This document shows, piece by piece, positions 17,638-28,247 of a stretch of DNA of 64,000 nt. The notes under the pieces are model-generated. The model saw nothing but the letters and a program-made list of their open reading frames with translations. It did no database searches and was not told the origin of the DNA. The DNA is from Lachnospiraceae bacterium (GTDB lineage Bacteria > Bacillota > Clostridia > Lachnospirales > Lachnospiraceae). A program made the position numbers and the translations under genes. The stretch is from assembly GCA_024696005.1 (NCBI GenBank), contig JAILHF010000001.1:1-64000 (forward strand), in the 5' to 3' direction. Position 1 is the first letter of the stretch, and each line of letters starts with the position of its first letter.

Positions 17638-17855
17638 TTCCTGAACCTCCCGTCTTCAATGATGTAGTGCTTCCCTTCTGCCTCTTTCAGCCATTTGTCG
17701 AGCGCTTCCTCCGTTACGATGAAGCGGTCGCCAAGTTGTATGGAAGGAAAACCGGCGCTTCTCATCAAAGCGTACGCCTTATCCCTTCCGATACTCAGGC
17801 GCCTGGCCAGCATCTTGGGTGTAAGAGCATTTTTCTTGTCGTTAGTTGAGCTCAT
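17634..17855 (-). CDS. xis: excisionase-like HTH protein
   Basis: A 73-residue protein with a MerR/Xis-like winged helix: LTPKMLARRLSIGRDKAYAL is the helix-turn-helix, followed by GDRFIVTEEALDKWL. This is the pattern of excisionases and related DNA-bending proteins paired with tyrosine integrases. The ATG at 17,855 has GGGGAGG upstream, and its end overlaps the integrase start (ATGA), so the two are translationally coupled. It would favour excision over integration. Confidence 0.82.
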   Translation of the reverse strand: MSSTNDKKNALTPKMLARRLSIGRDKAYALMRSAGFPSIQLGDRFIVTEEALDKWLKEAEGKHYIIEDGRFRK

Positions 17856-17988
17856 ATTCTTTTCCTCCCCTGATTTGTTCTGTCTGCTTTCTAAATCAAA
17901 GGATGAAAGAGCTGTAAAAAAAATATGTAGAAAATCCGGATTTTTTGGAGAAAAACAGAAAAAAAGCTGTTAGGCAACACTAACCCTC

Positions 17989-18018
17989 ATTATAACTCTC
18001 ATTATTTTTCAGAATGAA
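17989..18018 (-). promoter_or_regulatory. possible xis-int promoter
   Basis: On the - strand TTCATT (18,018-18,013) is followed after 18 bases by a perfect TATAAT (17,994-17,989). The -35 is weak. Confidence 0.4.
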
Positions 18019-18066
18019 CCAGTTTTTTTGCGCCAAAATCGAACGTGCGTACGATTTTGAACTGGA
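18019..18066. other. nested palindrome between excisionase and tRNA
   Basis: CAAAATCG (18,034-18,041) and CGATTTTG (18,052-18,059) are perfect inverted arms around a 10-base spacer, with outer arms CCAGTT (18,019-18,024) and AACTGG (18,061-18,066). The spacer region reads GAACGTGCGTAC, one base away from an SOS-box consensus. It is a likely recombinase/excisionase or repressor site. No boundary direct repeat can be proven because the other end of the element is outside the window. Confidence 0.5.
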
Positions 18067-18142
18067 TACTGAAGCGTGTTTTTGAGAGTTTACTTCTGAC
18101 AAAAAAGACATCCCGAATCGCCTGAAACGCTTTATTTTAGAG

Positions 18143-18177
18143 GGAAAGAAAGCCCCCGGTCATTTCTGATCGAGGGC
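18143..18177 (-). terminator. terminator of the tRNA-Gln gene
   Basis: GCCCCCGGTCA (18,152-18,162) pairs with TGATCGAGGGC (18,167-18,177) with one mismatch and a 4-nt loop. On the - strand the hairpin is followed by TTTCTTTC. If this terminator is chromosomal, the element boundary lies left of 18,143 rather than inside the tRNA gene. Confidence 0.65.
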
Positions 18178-18187
18178 CTTTCGTTCG

Positions 18188-18260
18188 CAGCGCTACCAGG
18201 ATTCGAACCTGGAAAATGACGGAGTCAGAGTCCGTTGCCTTACCGTTTGGCGATAGCGCT
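18188..18260 (-). tRNA. tRNA-Gln(CUG)
   Basis: The reverse strand folds as a 73-nt tRNA. Its acceptor arms are AGCGCTA/TAGCGCT, the anticodon stem is ACGGA/TCCGT with loop CTCTGAC (anticodon CUG, Gln), and the T arm is CCAGG-TTCGAAT-CCTGG. The 3' CCA is not encoded. The neighbouring integrase suggests that this locus is the integration site. Confidence 0.93.
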
Positions 18261-18387
18261 ATCTGTTTTTCGGAGTGGCCTTTCGACTCACACCCGCAAA
18301 TGGCATTATATTACATCCCTTTCGAGAATGCAAGTCTTTTTTTCGCCGCAGAGGAATTTTTTTGTTTCCCGGCGGCTTTTTTTTCTT

Positions 18388-18416
18388 TTGCATTCCGCGC
18401 GGATCTGTGATATGAT
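18388..18416 (+). promoter_or_regulatory. uvrA promoter
   Basis: TTGCAT (18,388-18,393), a 17-base spacer and TATGAT (18,411-18,416). The SOS box begins five bases after the -10. Confidence 0.7.
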
Positions 18417-18420
18417 GTCG

Positions 18421-18432
18421 GAACGGGTGTTC
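18421..18432. promoter_or_regulatory. SOS (LexA) box of uvrA
   Basis: GAACGGGTGTTC fits GAAC-N4-GTTC exactly and covers the expected transcription start. uvrA is an SOS gene in related Firmicutes. Together with the box at 560 it indicates that this genome uses the Bacillus-type operator. Confidence 0.75.
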
Positions 18433-18504
18433 GATTGGCGGGCGGAACGGAAAAAAAACGTGGCCGCCCTGTATTATACTTAAAGAAAAAAAGAGGAAGA
18501 AAAA

Positions 18505-21366
<2,862 letters not shown>

Positions 21367-21403
21367 AAAGGCGATGGCTATCCGAAAATAACCAACACAG
21401 ACG

Positions 21404-21415
21404 TGTTATGTAAAT
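21404..21415 (+). repeat. single copy of the TTATGTAAA motif
   Basis: GTTATGTAAATC between uvrA and mbl is a variant of the GAGTTATGTAAACC motif that clusters at 48.8-49.1 kb. Confidence 0.4.
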
Positions 21416-21439
21416 CAATTTTTGTACAAAACATACAGT

Positions 21440-21467
21440 TTGCAAAACAGCGGATATCCTTTATACT
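21440..21467 (+). promoter_or_regulatory. mbl promoter
   Basis: TTGCAA (21,440-21,445), a 16-base spacer and TATACT (21,462-21,467). It lies inside the longer open frame upstream of 21,515 and so supports the downstream start. Confidence 0.6.
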
Positions 21468-21514
21468 CTTATTCGGACTGTTTTGTTTACGATAGGGAAA
21501 GAGGTTTAAGAGTA

Positions 21515-22510
21515 ATGCCAGTAACGGACATCGGGATCGATCTGGGTACAGCCAGCATTCTGGTCTATATAAAAGGAAAAGGCGTGGTGCTGAAGGAGCC
21601 CTCTGTGGTTGCTTTCGACCGCGATACCAATAATATCAAGGCGATCGGTGAGGATGCGCGTCTGATGATCGGACGTACACCCGGCAATATCGTGGCAGTG
21701 CGTCCTCTGAGACAGGGCGTTATCAGCAATTACACCGTCACGGAAAAGATGATGAAGTATTTCCTGACCAAAGCCATGGGGAAGAAGGCTTTCCGCAAAC
21801 CCAGGATTGCCGTCTGCGTTCCCAGCGGTGTTACCGAAGTGGAAAAGAAGGCCGTGGAGGATGCTACTTACCAGGCCGGAGCAGGAAAAGTGGCCATCAT
21901 CGAGGAGCCCATTGCGGCTGCCATCGGTGCGGGCATCGATATCGCGAAGCCGCAGGGCAACATGATCGTGGATATCGGGGGCGGCACGACGGATGTGGCC
22001 GTGATCTCGCTGGGCGGCACGGTGGAGAGCGCTTCCATCAAGATCGCCGGGGATGATTTCGACGAAGCAATTGTCCGCTACATGAGAAAAAAATACAATC
22101 TGCTGGTGGGTGACCGTACGGCGGAGGATATCAAGATCAACATCGGGACGGCGTACAAGCGCACCGAAGTGGATTACATGGATGTGAAGGGGCGCAACCT
22201 GGTGACCGGCCTTCCGGAAACGATACGTGTTTCCTCGGACGAGACGCAGGAGGCGCTGAAGGAGACCACTTCCCAGATCCTGGATACGATCTGCGCGGTC
22301 CTGGAGAAGACACCGCCCGAGCTGGCGGGGGATATCGTGGACCGGGGCATCGTGCTTACCGGCGGCGGAGCCATGCTTCGCGGGCTGGAAGAGCTGATCG
22401 AGGAGCGCACCCACATCAATACGATGACGGCGGACGAACCCATGACCTGTGTGGCTGTGGGAACCGGGCGTTATATCGAATTCCTTGCGGGCTTTAACGA
22501 AGCAGGCTGA
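21515..22510 (+). CDS. mbl: MreB/Mbl actin-like rod-shape protein
   Basis: The 331-residue bacterial actin guides lateral cell-wall synthesis at the membrane. The phosphate-1 loop DIGIDLGTAS, GNMIVDIGGGTTDVAVISLGG and the adenosine motif GIVLTGGGAML are clear. The ATG at 21,515 matches the family N-terminus; the open frame extends upstream but over a promoter. It is followed by two flagellar rod-type genes, the same order as mbl-flhO-flhP in Bacillus subtilis, so Mbl is a better name than MreB. No mreC or mreD is nearby. Confidence 0.93.
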   Translation: MPVTDIGIDLGTASILVYIKGKGVVLKEPSVVAFDRDTNNIKAIGEDARLMIGRTPGNIVAVRPLRQGVISNYTVTEKMMKYFLTKAMGKKAFRKPRIAVCVPSGVTEVEKKAVEDATYQAGAGKVAIIEEPIAAAIGAGIDIAKPQGNMIVDIGGGTTDVAVISLGGTVESASIKIAGDDFDEAIVRYMRKKYNLLVGDRTAEDIKINIGTAYKRTEVDYMDVKGRNLVTGLPETIRVSSDETQEALKETTSQILDTICAVLEKTPPELAGDIVDRGIVLTGGGAMLRGLEELIEERTHINTMTADEPMTCVAVGTGRYIEFLAGFNEAG

Positions 22511-22604
22511 AAATCCCTCTAAAGAATCGGAAAAATATGCCGATATATAGATCACAGGTACGCAACGGACTGCTCCTGGAGTTTTTTGCATAGGAGAAAT
22601 CGGG

Positions 22605-23396
22605 ATGTTAAAAGGTCTTTACGTTGCGTATACGGGCATGATCCAGGAACAGAAACGCATGGATAATCTGGCCAACAATCTGGCCAATGCGGATACCACC
22701 GGATTTAAAAAAGAAGGATTGTCGAGCCAGACCTTTGAAACGGTACTGGTGGACAAGATCCGTGACGATTCCGAGCCCCCGCGCACGGCGAGGCGCATCG
22801 GAGAGGCGAACCCCGGCGTAAAGATCGGTGAGAGCTACGTGGACTGGTCGGAAGGCTCCTTCCAGGTGACGGAGATCCCCCTGGATCTGGCGATCGGCGG
22901 CAAGGGCTTCTTTACCGTTGAATTTACGAACAAGGCCGGCGACAAGGCCACTTTCTATACAAGGGACGGCAACCTGCAGCTTACCACGGACGGCTATCTG
23001 GTCACCACGGACGGGGATTATGTCCTGGGAGGCTTAAACGGCGGAGCGCCCGGGCGGATCAAGCTGGATCCTACGCAGGAGATCACGATCGACCAGCAGG
23101 GCTATATTTTCCAGGACGGCAAGGCCGTATCGCAGATCAAACTGACGGATTTTGAGGATTACAACTTCCTGGAGCATTACGGAGAGAACTATTATTATCC
23201 CGTAGACGGGGCAACGGAGGTGGAAGCCACGGGAAAGCTCTTCCAGGGATATCTGGAGACCTCCAATGTGAGCGTGGTTTCGGAGATGGTGGAGATGATC
23301 AGCGTCTCCCGTCAGTACGAGGCGAATCAGAAGGTGATCCAGACCTATGACACGTCCCTGCAGACGGCGACTCAGCTGGGCAGATTAAACGCATGA
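22605..23396 (+). CDS. flgF: flagellar rod protein, FlgF/FlhO-like
   Basis: A 263-residue flagellar basal-body rod/hook family protein. It has the N-terminal helix with NLANNLANADTTGFKKEG, a central FlgE/F/G domain (GGKGFFTVEF), and the C-terminal helix with EMVEMISVSRQYEANQKVIQ that assembles into the axial coiled coil. It is exported by the flagellar type III system and sits in the distal or proximal rod. The position after mbl and before a second paralogue matches flhO-flhP of Bacillus. FlgF versus FlgG identity of each member is inferred from order. Confidence 0.88.
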   Translation: MLKGLYVAYTGMIQEQKRMDNLANNLANADTTGFKKEGLSSQTFETVLVDKIRDDSEPPRTARRIGEANPGVKIGESYVDWSEGSFQVTEIPLDLAIGGKGFFTVEFTNKAGDKATFYTRDGNLQLTTDGYLVTTDGDYVLGGLNGGAPGRIKLDPTQEITIDQQGYIFQDGKAVSQIKLTDFEDYNFLEHYGENYYYPVDGATEVEATGKLFQGYLETSNVSVVSEMVEMISVSRQYEANQKVIQTYDTSLQTATQLGRLNA

Positions 23397-23419
23397 TCGG
23401 CAGATAGGAGGGATTGAGC

Positions 23420-24235
23420 ATGGTACGTTCTTTATGGTCGGGAGCAACGGGAATGCTGGCACAGCAGACGGCAGTCGATACGATCTCCCATAATATTGCG
23501 AATGTGAATACGGCAGGTTACAAGACCAGCCAGAACGAATTCAAGTCTCTGCTCTATCAGGAGCTGCAGACCAGGACGACCTCGGCGAACGGCGAGACCA
23601 AGCCCATCGATTCCCAGGTGGGACTGGGTGTGCGTTCCTCTTCGATCACCACGATCTTCCGGCAGGGCGCGTTTCTCGAATCGGCCAGCGAATCGTCCTT
23701 TGCCATCGGCGGCAAGGGTCTGTTTGCGGTGCAGCGGGTCGACGGCAGCACTGCCTATACCCGCAACGGTGATTTCCACTGGGCGGTAACGACCACCGGT
23801 CTGGAACTGACGGATTCGGACGGAAACGGCGTGCTGGATACCAAGGGCAAGCCCATCAAGCTGGACGGGGATTATACCACCAGCCGGATCACGATCTCCG
23901 GAGACGGAGAACTGTATTATCCCGATGCGCAGAACAATCCCGCTTCCATGGGCATCAAGATCGGCCTTTGGCAGTTCAACAACCCCGCGGGACTGGAAAA
24001 GCTGGACAGTTCCCTGTATCTGGAGTCCGATGCCAGCGGCCCGGCCCTGAACGAAGCGACGAACAACAATCTGGAAAAGAGCCGCGTGGTGCAGGGCTAT
24101 CTGGAAGGCTCCAACGTGCAGCTCGCGGATGAGATGGTCAATCTGATCGTTGCGCAGCGTGCCTATGAGGCAAACAGCCGCGTGATCACGACGACCGATA
24201 CGATGATGCAGCAGGCCAATCAGCTGAAGCAGTAA
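23420..24235 (+). CDS. flgG: flagellar rod protein, FlgG/FlhP-like
   Basis: A 271-residue paralogue of the preceding gene: N-terminal ISHNIANVNTAGYKTS, GGKGLFAVQR in the middle and a C-terminal EMVNLIVAQRAYEANSRVI helix. The start at ATG 23,420 has AGGAGGG seven bases upstream; the TTG six bases earlier is too close to it. It would form rod subunits with the FlgF-like protein. Two GC-rich hairpins follow in the gap before flgJ. Confidence 0.88.
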   Translation: MVRSLWSGATGMLAQQTAVDTISHNIANVNTAGYKTSQNEFKSLLYQELQTRTTSANGETKPIDSQVGLGVRSSSITTIFRQGAFLESASESSFAIGGKGLFAVQRVDGSTAYTRNGDFHWAVTTTGLELTDSDGNGVLDTKGKPIKLDGDYTTSRITISGDGELYYPDAQNNPASMGIKIGLWQFNNPAGLEKLDSSLYLESDASGPALNEATNNNLEKSRVVQGYLEGSNVQLADEMVNLIVAQRAYEANSRVITTTDTMMQQANQLKQ

Positions 24236-24249
24236 ATCGGGCGTTACGC

Positions 24250-24317
24250 TAAGCGGCCGGTAGCCGCTTAAACAGGAACGGGCGGACGGGCTTCGGAGGC
24301 GGCAGGCAGCCGCTTGG
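24250..24317 (+). other. two similar tandem hairpins between flgG and flgJ
   Basis: TAAGCGGC-cggta-GCCGCTTA (24,250-24,270) and GCGGC-aggca-GCCGC (24,299-24,313) share arm sequence and 5-nt loops. There is no T tract, so they may tune mRNA processing between rod genes. Confidence 0.45.
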
Positions 24318-24341
24318 GCGTGACTCTGACGGAGGTGGCTT

Positions 24342-24752
24342 ATGGATATCAAAAATCTGAACCTGATGACGGATTATGCCTCATCCCTCGCTTCGGCAAA
24401 ATCCTCGGAAAAGCTGGGGGAGAGCGCCAAAAGAGCCCAGAGCGAAGAGGAGATGCTCGAGGCCTGCAAGGAATTTGAGACCTACCTCTGGGAGCAGGTG
24501 ATCAAAAGCATGAAAAAGAGCTCCGAAGTCTTTTCGGGAGAGGACAGCAGCAATCAGCAGCTGGACTACTTCATGGACGGAGCCATTACCGAGACGGCAC
24601 GTCAGATGACGGAGCAGTCTGCGGGACCGAACAGCCTTGCCATGCAGATGTTTGAGCAGATGAAGCGGAAGGCCGGGGGACTTACCCTGGAGGAAGTGGT
24701 GGAAAAGCAGGCGCAGAGCGGGGCGGTTCCGACGAAAACGGAGGAGGAGTAG
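24342..24752 (+). CDS. flgJ: FlgJ-type rod-binding protein
   Basis: A 136-residue protein corresponding to the N-terminal rod-binding domain of FlgJ, with the characteristic EACKEFETYLWEQVIKSM helix and the later ARQMTEQSAGPNSLAMQMFEQM segment. The muramidase domain present in many proteobacterial FlgJ proteins is missing, as is usual in Firmicutes. It would cap or chaperone rod assembly. It lies directly after the two rod genes. Confidence 0.85.
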   Translation: MDIKNLNLMTDYASSLASAKSSEKLGESAKRAQSEEEMLEACKEFETYLWEQVIKSMKKSSEVFSGEDSSNQQLDYFMDGAITETARQMTEQSAGPNSLAMQMFEQMKRKAGGLTLEEVVEKQAQSGAVPTKTEEE

Positions 24753-24828
24753 TTCCTGCCTTATGCGGAAGCGGCCGCAGGGCCGCCAGGCGTTGACATT
24801 CCGGCGGAATTCTCCGAACGGGAAACGG

Positions 24829-27045
24829 ATGGTAACGATCAAAGGTTATATCGACCGGATCAGCTTTCAAAACGAAGAAAACGGTTATACGGTGATGACA
24901 GTCACCACGGAAAGCGGGAGCGAGACCTGTGTGGGGATCGCCCGCGGTTTTGGCGTGGGAGAGACCGTAGAAGCCGACGGCGAATATGTGGAGCACAGCA
25001 CCTACGGGAAACAGCTGAAGTTCAGCGCGATCCGCTCCGTGGTGCCTTCCGACCGGGTGTCGGTGATACGCTACCTGGGCTCGGGTGCCATACGGGGGCT
25101 GGGGGAAAAGACGGCGATCCGCATCGTGGACCGCTTTGGCGAGGATACGCTGCGCATCATGGAGGAGGAACCCGAGCGTCTGGCCGAGATCAAGGGGATC
25201 TCGCTGCGGAAGGCCCAGGAGATCGCGGCGCAGCTATTGGAGAAGAGGGATCAGCGCGGGGCGATGCTGTTTCTGCAGCAATACGGCATCAGCCGGGCCC
25301 TGGCAGACAAGATCTACGAGATATACGGAAACGAACTGTACGGCGTGATACGGAACAATCCCTACCGGCTGGCCGAGGATGTGCCGGCGGTGGGTTTCAA
25401 GCGCGCGGACGCCATAGCGGAGAAAGCCGGGATACGCGCAGATTCGGAATACCGGATACGCTGTGCCCTGCTGTACGAGATGGGTGTGCTGGCGCAGGAA
25501 GGGCACTGTTACTACCCGGGCGGCGAGCTCTGCGACCGGGTGGCGGCCATGCTGGGTCTGGACGATGCCCTGATCCGGGAGCAGATCCCGCCGCTGGCCA
25601 TCGACCGCAAGCTGGTCATCAAGAAGAGCGGCGATGAGGAACGGATCTATCTGAGCGCATATTACCGCGCCGAGGAATACTGCGCGGGCAAGCTGCTGGA
25701 GCTTCTGGGGGCCTTTGAGGACGAAGACCCCGAAGAGGGCGACTGGCTGGAGAAGCTGCAGAAGGAGCTGGGGATGAAGCTGGATCCCCTGCAGCAGGAA
25801 GCGGTGCGCCTTTCGGCGACGGGAGGGGTGCTGGTCCTTTCGGGCGGCCCCGGTACCGGCAAGACGACAACGATCAACGCCATCATCAGCATGCTGGAGA
25901 AGAAGAACCGCAGCTTTGTGCTGGCGGCCCCCACGGGACGCGCGGCCAAGCGCATGCAGGAGGCGACGGGCTTTGAGGCGCAGACCATCCACCGCCTTCT
26001 GGAGATCGGCGGGGACAGCACGGAAAACGGGGGCTTTCGCTACGGCCGCGATGAGACGGAGCCGCTGGATGTGGATTGCGTGATCATCGATGAGATGAGC
26101 ATGGTGGACATCCACCTGATGCGGGCGCTGCTGGCGGCGATCCCCGGAGGCTGCCGCCTGATCATGGTCGGGGATGTGGACCAGCTTCCGAGCGTGGGGC
26201 CCGGCCAGGTCCTGAAGGACATCATGGACAGCGGGGCGTTCCCGGTGGTGCGCCTGCAGCATATCTTCCGTCAGGAGGGCGGGAGCCATATCGTGGAATA
26301 TGCCCACTGGATCAATCAGGGCAGACAGCCCGATCTGAGCGTGAAATACGAGGATTTCTTTTTCCTGGAGCGGGACAGTGCGGAGCAGATCCACCGTCAG
26401 ATCGTATGGATGATGGCGGACTACCTGCCGAAGGTCCTGGATCTGACCCTGGCGGACATCCAGGTGCTCACCCCCATGCGAAAGGGGCTTCTGGGCGTGG
26501 AGGAGCTGAACCGCGTCCTGCAGGAGCATCTGAACCCCGCTTCGGAGGACAAGGAGGAATACAGCTACGGGGACACTATCTTCCGCGAGGGAGACAAGGT
26601 GATGCAGATCAAGAACGATTACCAGCTGGACTGGGAGATCGAAGGGCCAAGCGGCATCGTGACGGAGAGCGGGAAGGGCGTTTTTAACGGGGATGTGGGC
26701 GTTGTGCGCCGGATCAACCATTTCCTGAAGCTCTTAAAGATCGAATTTGATGACAGACGGATCGTCTATTACCCCTTTCAGCAGCTTGAGGAGCTGGAGC
26801 TGGCTTATGCGGTCACGATCCACAAATCCCAGGGAAGCGAATATCCCCTGGTCATACTGCCGGTCCTGAACGGTCCGAAGATGCTCCTGAGCCGGAATCT
26901 GCTTTACACGGCGGTGACAAGGGCAAAGAAGTGCGTCATCCTGTTCGGGAGCAGCCGCACGATACAGCAGATGATCGAAACGGACCACGTGCAGCATCGC
27001 TACACCTCGCTGCGGGAACGCATCGCCGAGAAGGCGCGGAGGTGA
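24829..27045 (+). CDS. recD2: RecD2-type 5'-3' SF1B helicase
   Basis: A 738-residue helicase of the RecD2/TraA kind, acting without RecBC. An N-terminal OB-like domain starts VTIKGYIDRISFQNEENGY, and helix-hairpin-helix motifs (GLGEKTAIRIV and GFKRADAIAEKAG) follow. The motor has Walker A SGGPGTGKTT (~340), Walker B CVIIDEMSMVD and a C-terminal AVTIHKSQGSEYP with YTAVTRAK. The family start fits ATG 24,829; an upstream ATG at 24,763 adds 22 residues and has a GGAGGAG upstream, so it cannot be excluded. It likely acts in DNA repair. Confidence 0.93.
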   Translation: MVTIKGYIDRISFQNEENGYTVMTVTTESGSETCVGIARGFGVGETVEADGEYVEHSTYGKQLKFSAIRSVVPSDRVSVIRYLGSGAIRGLGEKTAIRIVDRFGEDTLRIMEEEPERLAEIKGISLRKAQEIAAQLLEKRDQRGAMLFLQQYGISRALADKIYEIYGNELYGVIRNNPYRLAEDVPAVGFKRADAIAEKAGIRADSEYRIRCALLYEMGVLAQEGHCYYPGGELCDRVAAMLGLDDALIREQIPPLAIDRKLVIKKSGDEERIYLSAYYRAEEYCAGKLLELLGAFEDEDPEEGDWLEKLQKELGMKLDPLQQEAVRLSATGGVLVLSGGPGTGKTTTINAIISMLEKKNRSFVLAAPTGRAAKRMQEATGFEAQTIHRLLEIGGDSTENGGFRYGRDETEPLDVDCVIIDEMSMVDIHLMRALLAAIPGGCRLIMVGDVDQLPSVGPGQVLKDIMDSGAFPVVRLQHIFRQEGGSHIVEYAHWINQGRQPDLSVKYEDFFFLERDSAEQIHRQIVWMMADYLPKVLDLTLADIQVLTPMRKGLLGVEELNRVLQEHLNPASEDKEEYSYGDTIFREGDKVMQIKNDYQLDWEIEGPSGIVTESGKGVFNGDVGVVRRINHFLKLLKIEFDDRRIVYYPFQQLEELELAYAVTIHKSQGSEYPLVILPVLNGPKMLLSRNLLYTAVTRAKKCVILFGSSRTIQQMIETDHVQHRYTSLRERIAEKARR

Positions 27046-27049
27046 GGAT

Positions 27050-27808
27050 GTGGATTCTGGTTTACATAAGTCAAACAATGGCACCCTGCTGATTGGTTTA
27101 CATAACTCCATCTGCGACCTTCTCTTCCCGCCCCGCTGTCCCCTCTGCGACGGCGTATTGTCCGCGGAAGAGCGGCGGGCGCGTATCTGTGCCGACTGCC
27201 GCGGAAAGCTGCAATATATCCGTGAACCGCGCTGCATGAAGTGCGGGGCAGCTCTTAAGAGCGAGGAGGAGGAATACTGCCGTGTCTGTGCGAAGCACAA
27301 ACACCGTTTTGAGCGTGGGCTGGCCATGTACGAATATGCTTCTGTCCGCACGGCGATCTACCGCTTCAAATACAGCGGCAGGAGGGAATATGCGGCCTTT
27401 TTCGGCCGGGAGATGGCCCGCTGCTTCGGAGCGCAGCTGGCGGAATGGGGCGTGCAGCAGCTGATCCCGATCCCCCTGTATGCGGCCAAGGAGAGGAGCA
27501 GGGGGTATAACCAGGCGGCCGAGCTGGCAGCCGAATGCGGGAAGCTACTAAATATGCCTGTGGCGAAAAAGCTGGTCCGGAGGGTCCGGAGCACGCGCCC
27601 TATGAAGCTGCTCAGCGCCAGGGAGCGCCAATTAAATTTGAAAAATGCTTTTCATATCACACAAGATGTTGTAAAATCAGAAGTAGTAGCTTTGGTGGAT
27701 GATATCTATACAACGGGCAGTACCATGGATGCCGTCGCGGAAGTCCTGCTGCGTGCGGGGGTCCGCAAGGTGTACTGCATCAGCCTCGCCATCGGCAGCG
27801 GGGTGTAA
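27050..27808 (+). CDS. comFC: ComF-family phosphoribosyltransferase-like protein
   Basis: A 252-residue protein with two N-terminal Cys pairs (CPLC and CADC, then CMKC and CRVC) forming a zinc ribbon. A type I phosphoribosyltransferase domain follows with the PRPP loop VVALVDDIYTTGSTM near residue 213. In competent bacteria ComFC helps handle imported single-stranded DNA. The start is GTG at 27,050. The first ~20 residues (SGLHKSNNGTLLIGLHNS) are encoded by two copies of a repeat motif, so the 5' end may have been altered by a repeat insertion. The GTG is 2 bp from the recD2 stop. Confidence 0.9.
   Translation: MDSGLHKSNNGTLLIGLHNSICDLLFPPRCPLCDGVLSAEERRARICADCRGKLQYIREPRCMKCGAALKSEEEEYCRVCAKHKHRFERGLAMYEYASVRTAIYRFKYSGRREYAAFFGREMARCFGAQLAEWGVQQLIPIPLYAAKERSRGYNQAAELAAECGKLLNMPVAKKLVRRVRSTRPMKLLSARERQLNLKNAFHITQDVVKSEVVALVDDIYTTGSTMDAVAEVLLRAGVRKVYCISLAIGSGV
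27059..27108 (-). repeat. two GTTTACATAA motifs inside the comFC 5' end
   Basis: GGTTTACATAAGT (27,059-27,071) and GGTTTACATAACTC (27,095-27,108) are the complement of the GAGTTATGTAAACC motif clustered at 48.8-49.1 kb. They are 36 bases apart and encode the repeated peptide GLHxS. Confidence 0.6.
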
Positions 27809-27834
27809 ATCATCATACTCAAGGAGGAGACTGT

Positions 27835-28245
27835 ATGAACGTACGAAATTGCAAAAAATGCGGGAAGATGTTCAGCTATGTGGCGGGACCTCCCATCTGC
27901 GCGGCGTGCAGAGAGGAAATGGAGAAGAAATTCCAGGAAGTAAAGGAATATGTGAGAGCCAACCGTGCCGCGAGCATGAATATGATCGTGGAAGACTGCG
28001 GTGTGGACCAGCGCCAGGTGGAGCAGTGGATCCGTGAGGAAAGACTGGTATTTTCGGACGAGTCTCCGATACAGCTTACCTGCGAGACCTGCGGCACCCG
28101 CATTGCGACCGGGCGTTATTGCGAAAAATGCAAAAAGGATCAGGCTAACACCTTCAGTGCGGCCGGAAGACAGAACCCGGCTCCCGCTGCTCCCGAAAGG
28201 AAGGACGCGCACAGCGGGTCGAAGATGTATACCTTTAAGAAGTAA
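27835..28245 (+). CDS. yvyF: YvyF-type flagellar operon protein
   Basis: A 136-residue protein with an N-terminal CKKCGKMF...CAAC zinc pair, a helical DNA-binding-like middle (GVDQRQVEQWIREERL) and a second CETCG...CEKCKK pair. This is the pattern of the YvyF/TIGR03826 flagellar operon family. In Bacillus yvyF follows comFC, as here, and precedes flgM, which is absent here. A strong ribosome site (AAGGAGG) precedes the start. The C-terminal ~35 residues are a disordered Pro/Ala-rich tail. Confidence 0.82.
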   Translation: MNVRNCKKCGKMFSYVAGPPICAACREEMEKKFQEVKEYVRANRAASMNMIVEDCGVDQRQVEQWIREERLVFSDESPIQLTCETCGTRIATGRYCEKCKKDQANTFSAAGRQNPAPAAPERKDAHSGSKMYTFKK

Positions 28246-28247
28246 CC

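Noticed and set aside
21422..21514. N-terminal extension of Mbl
   Set aside because: The extension covers a plausible promoter and is not found in the family; ATG 21,515 fits.
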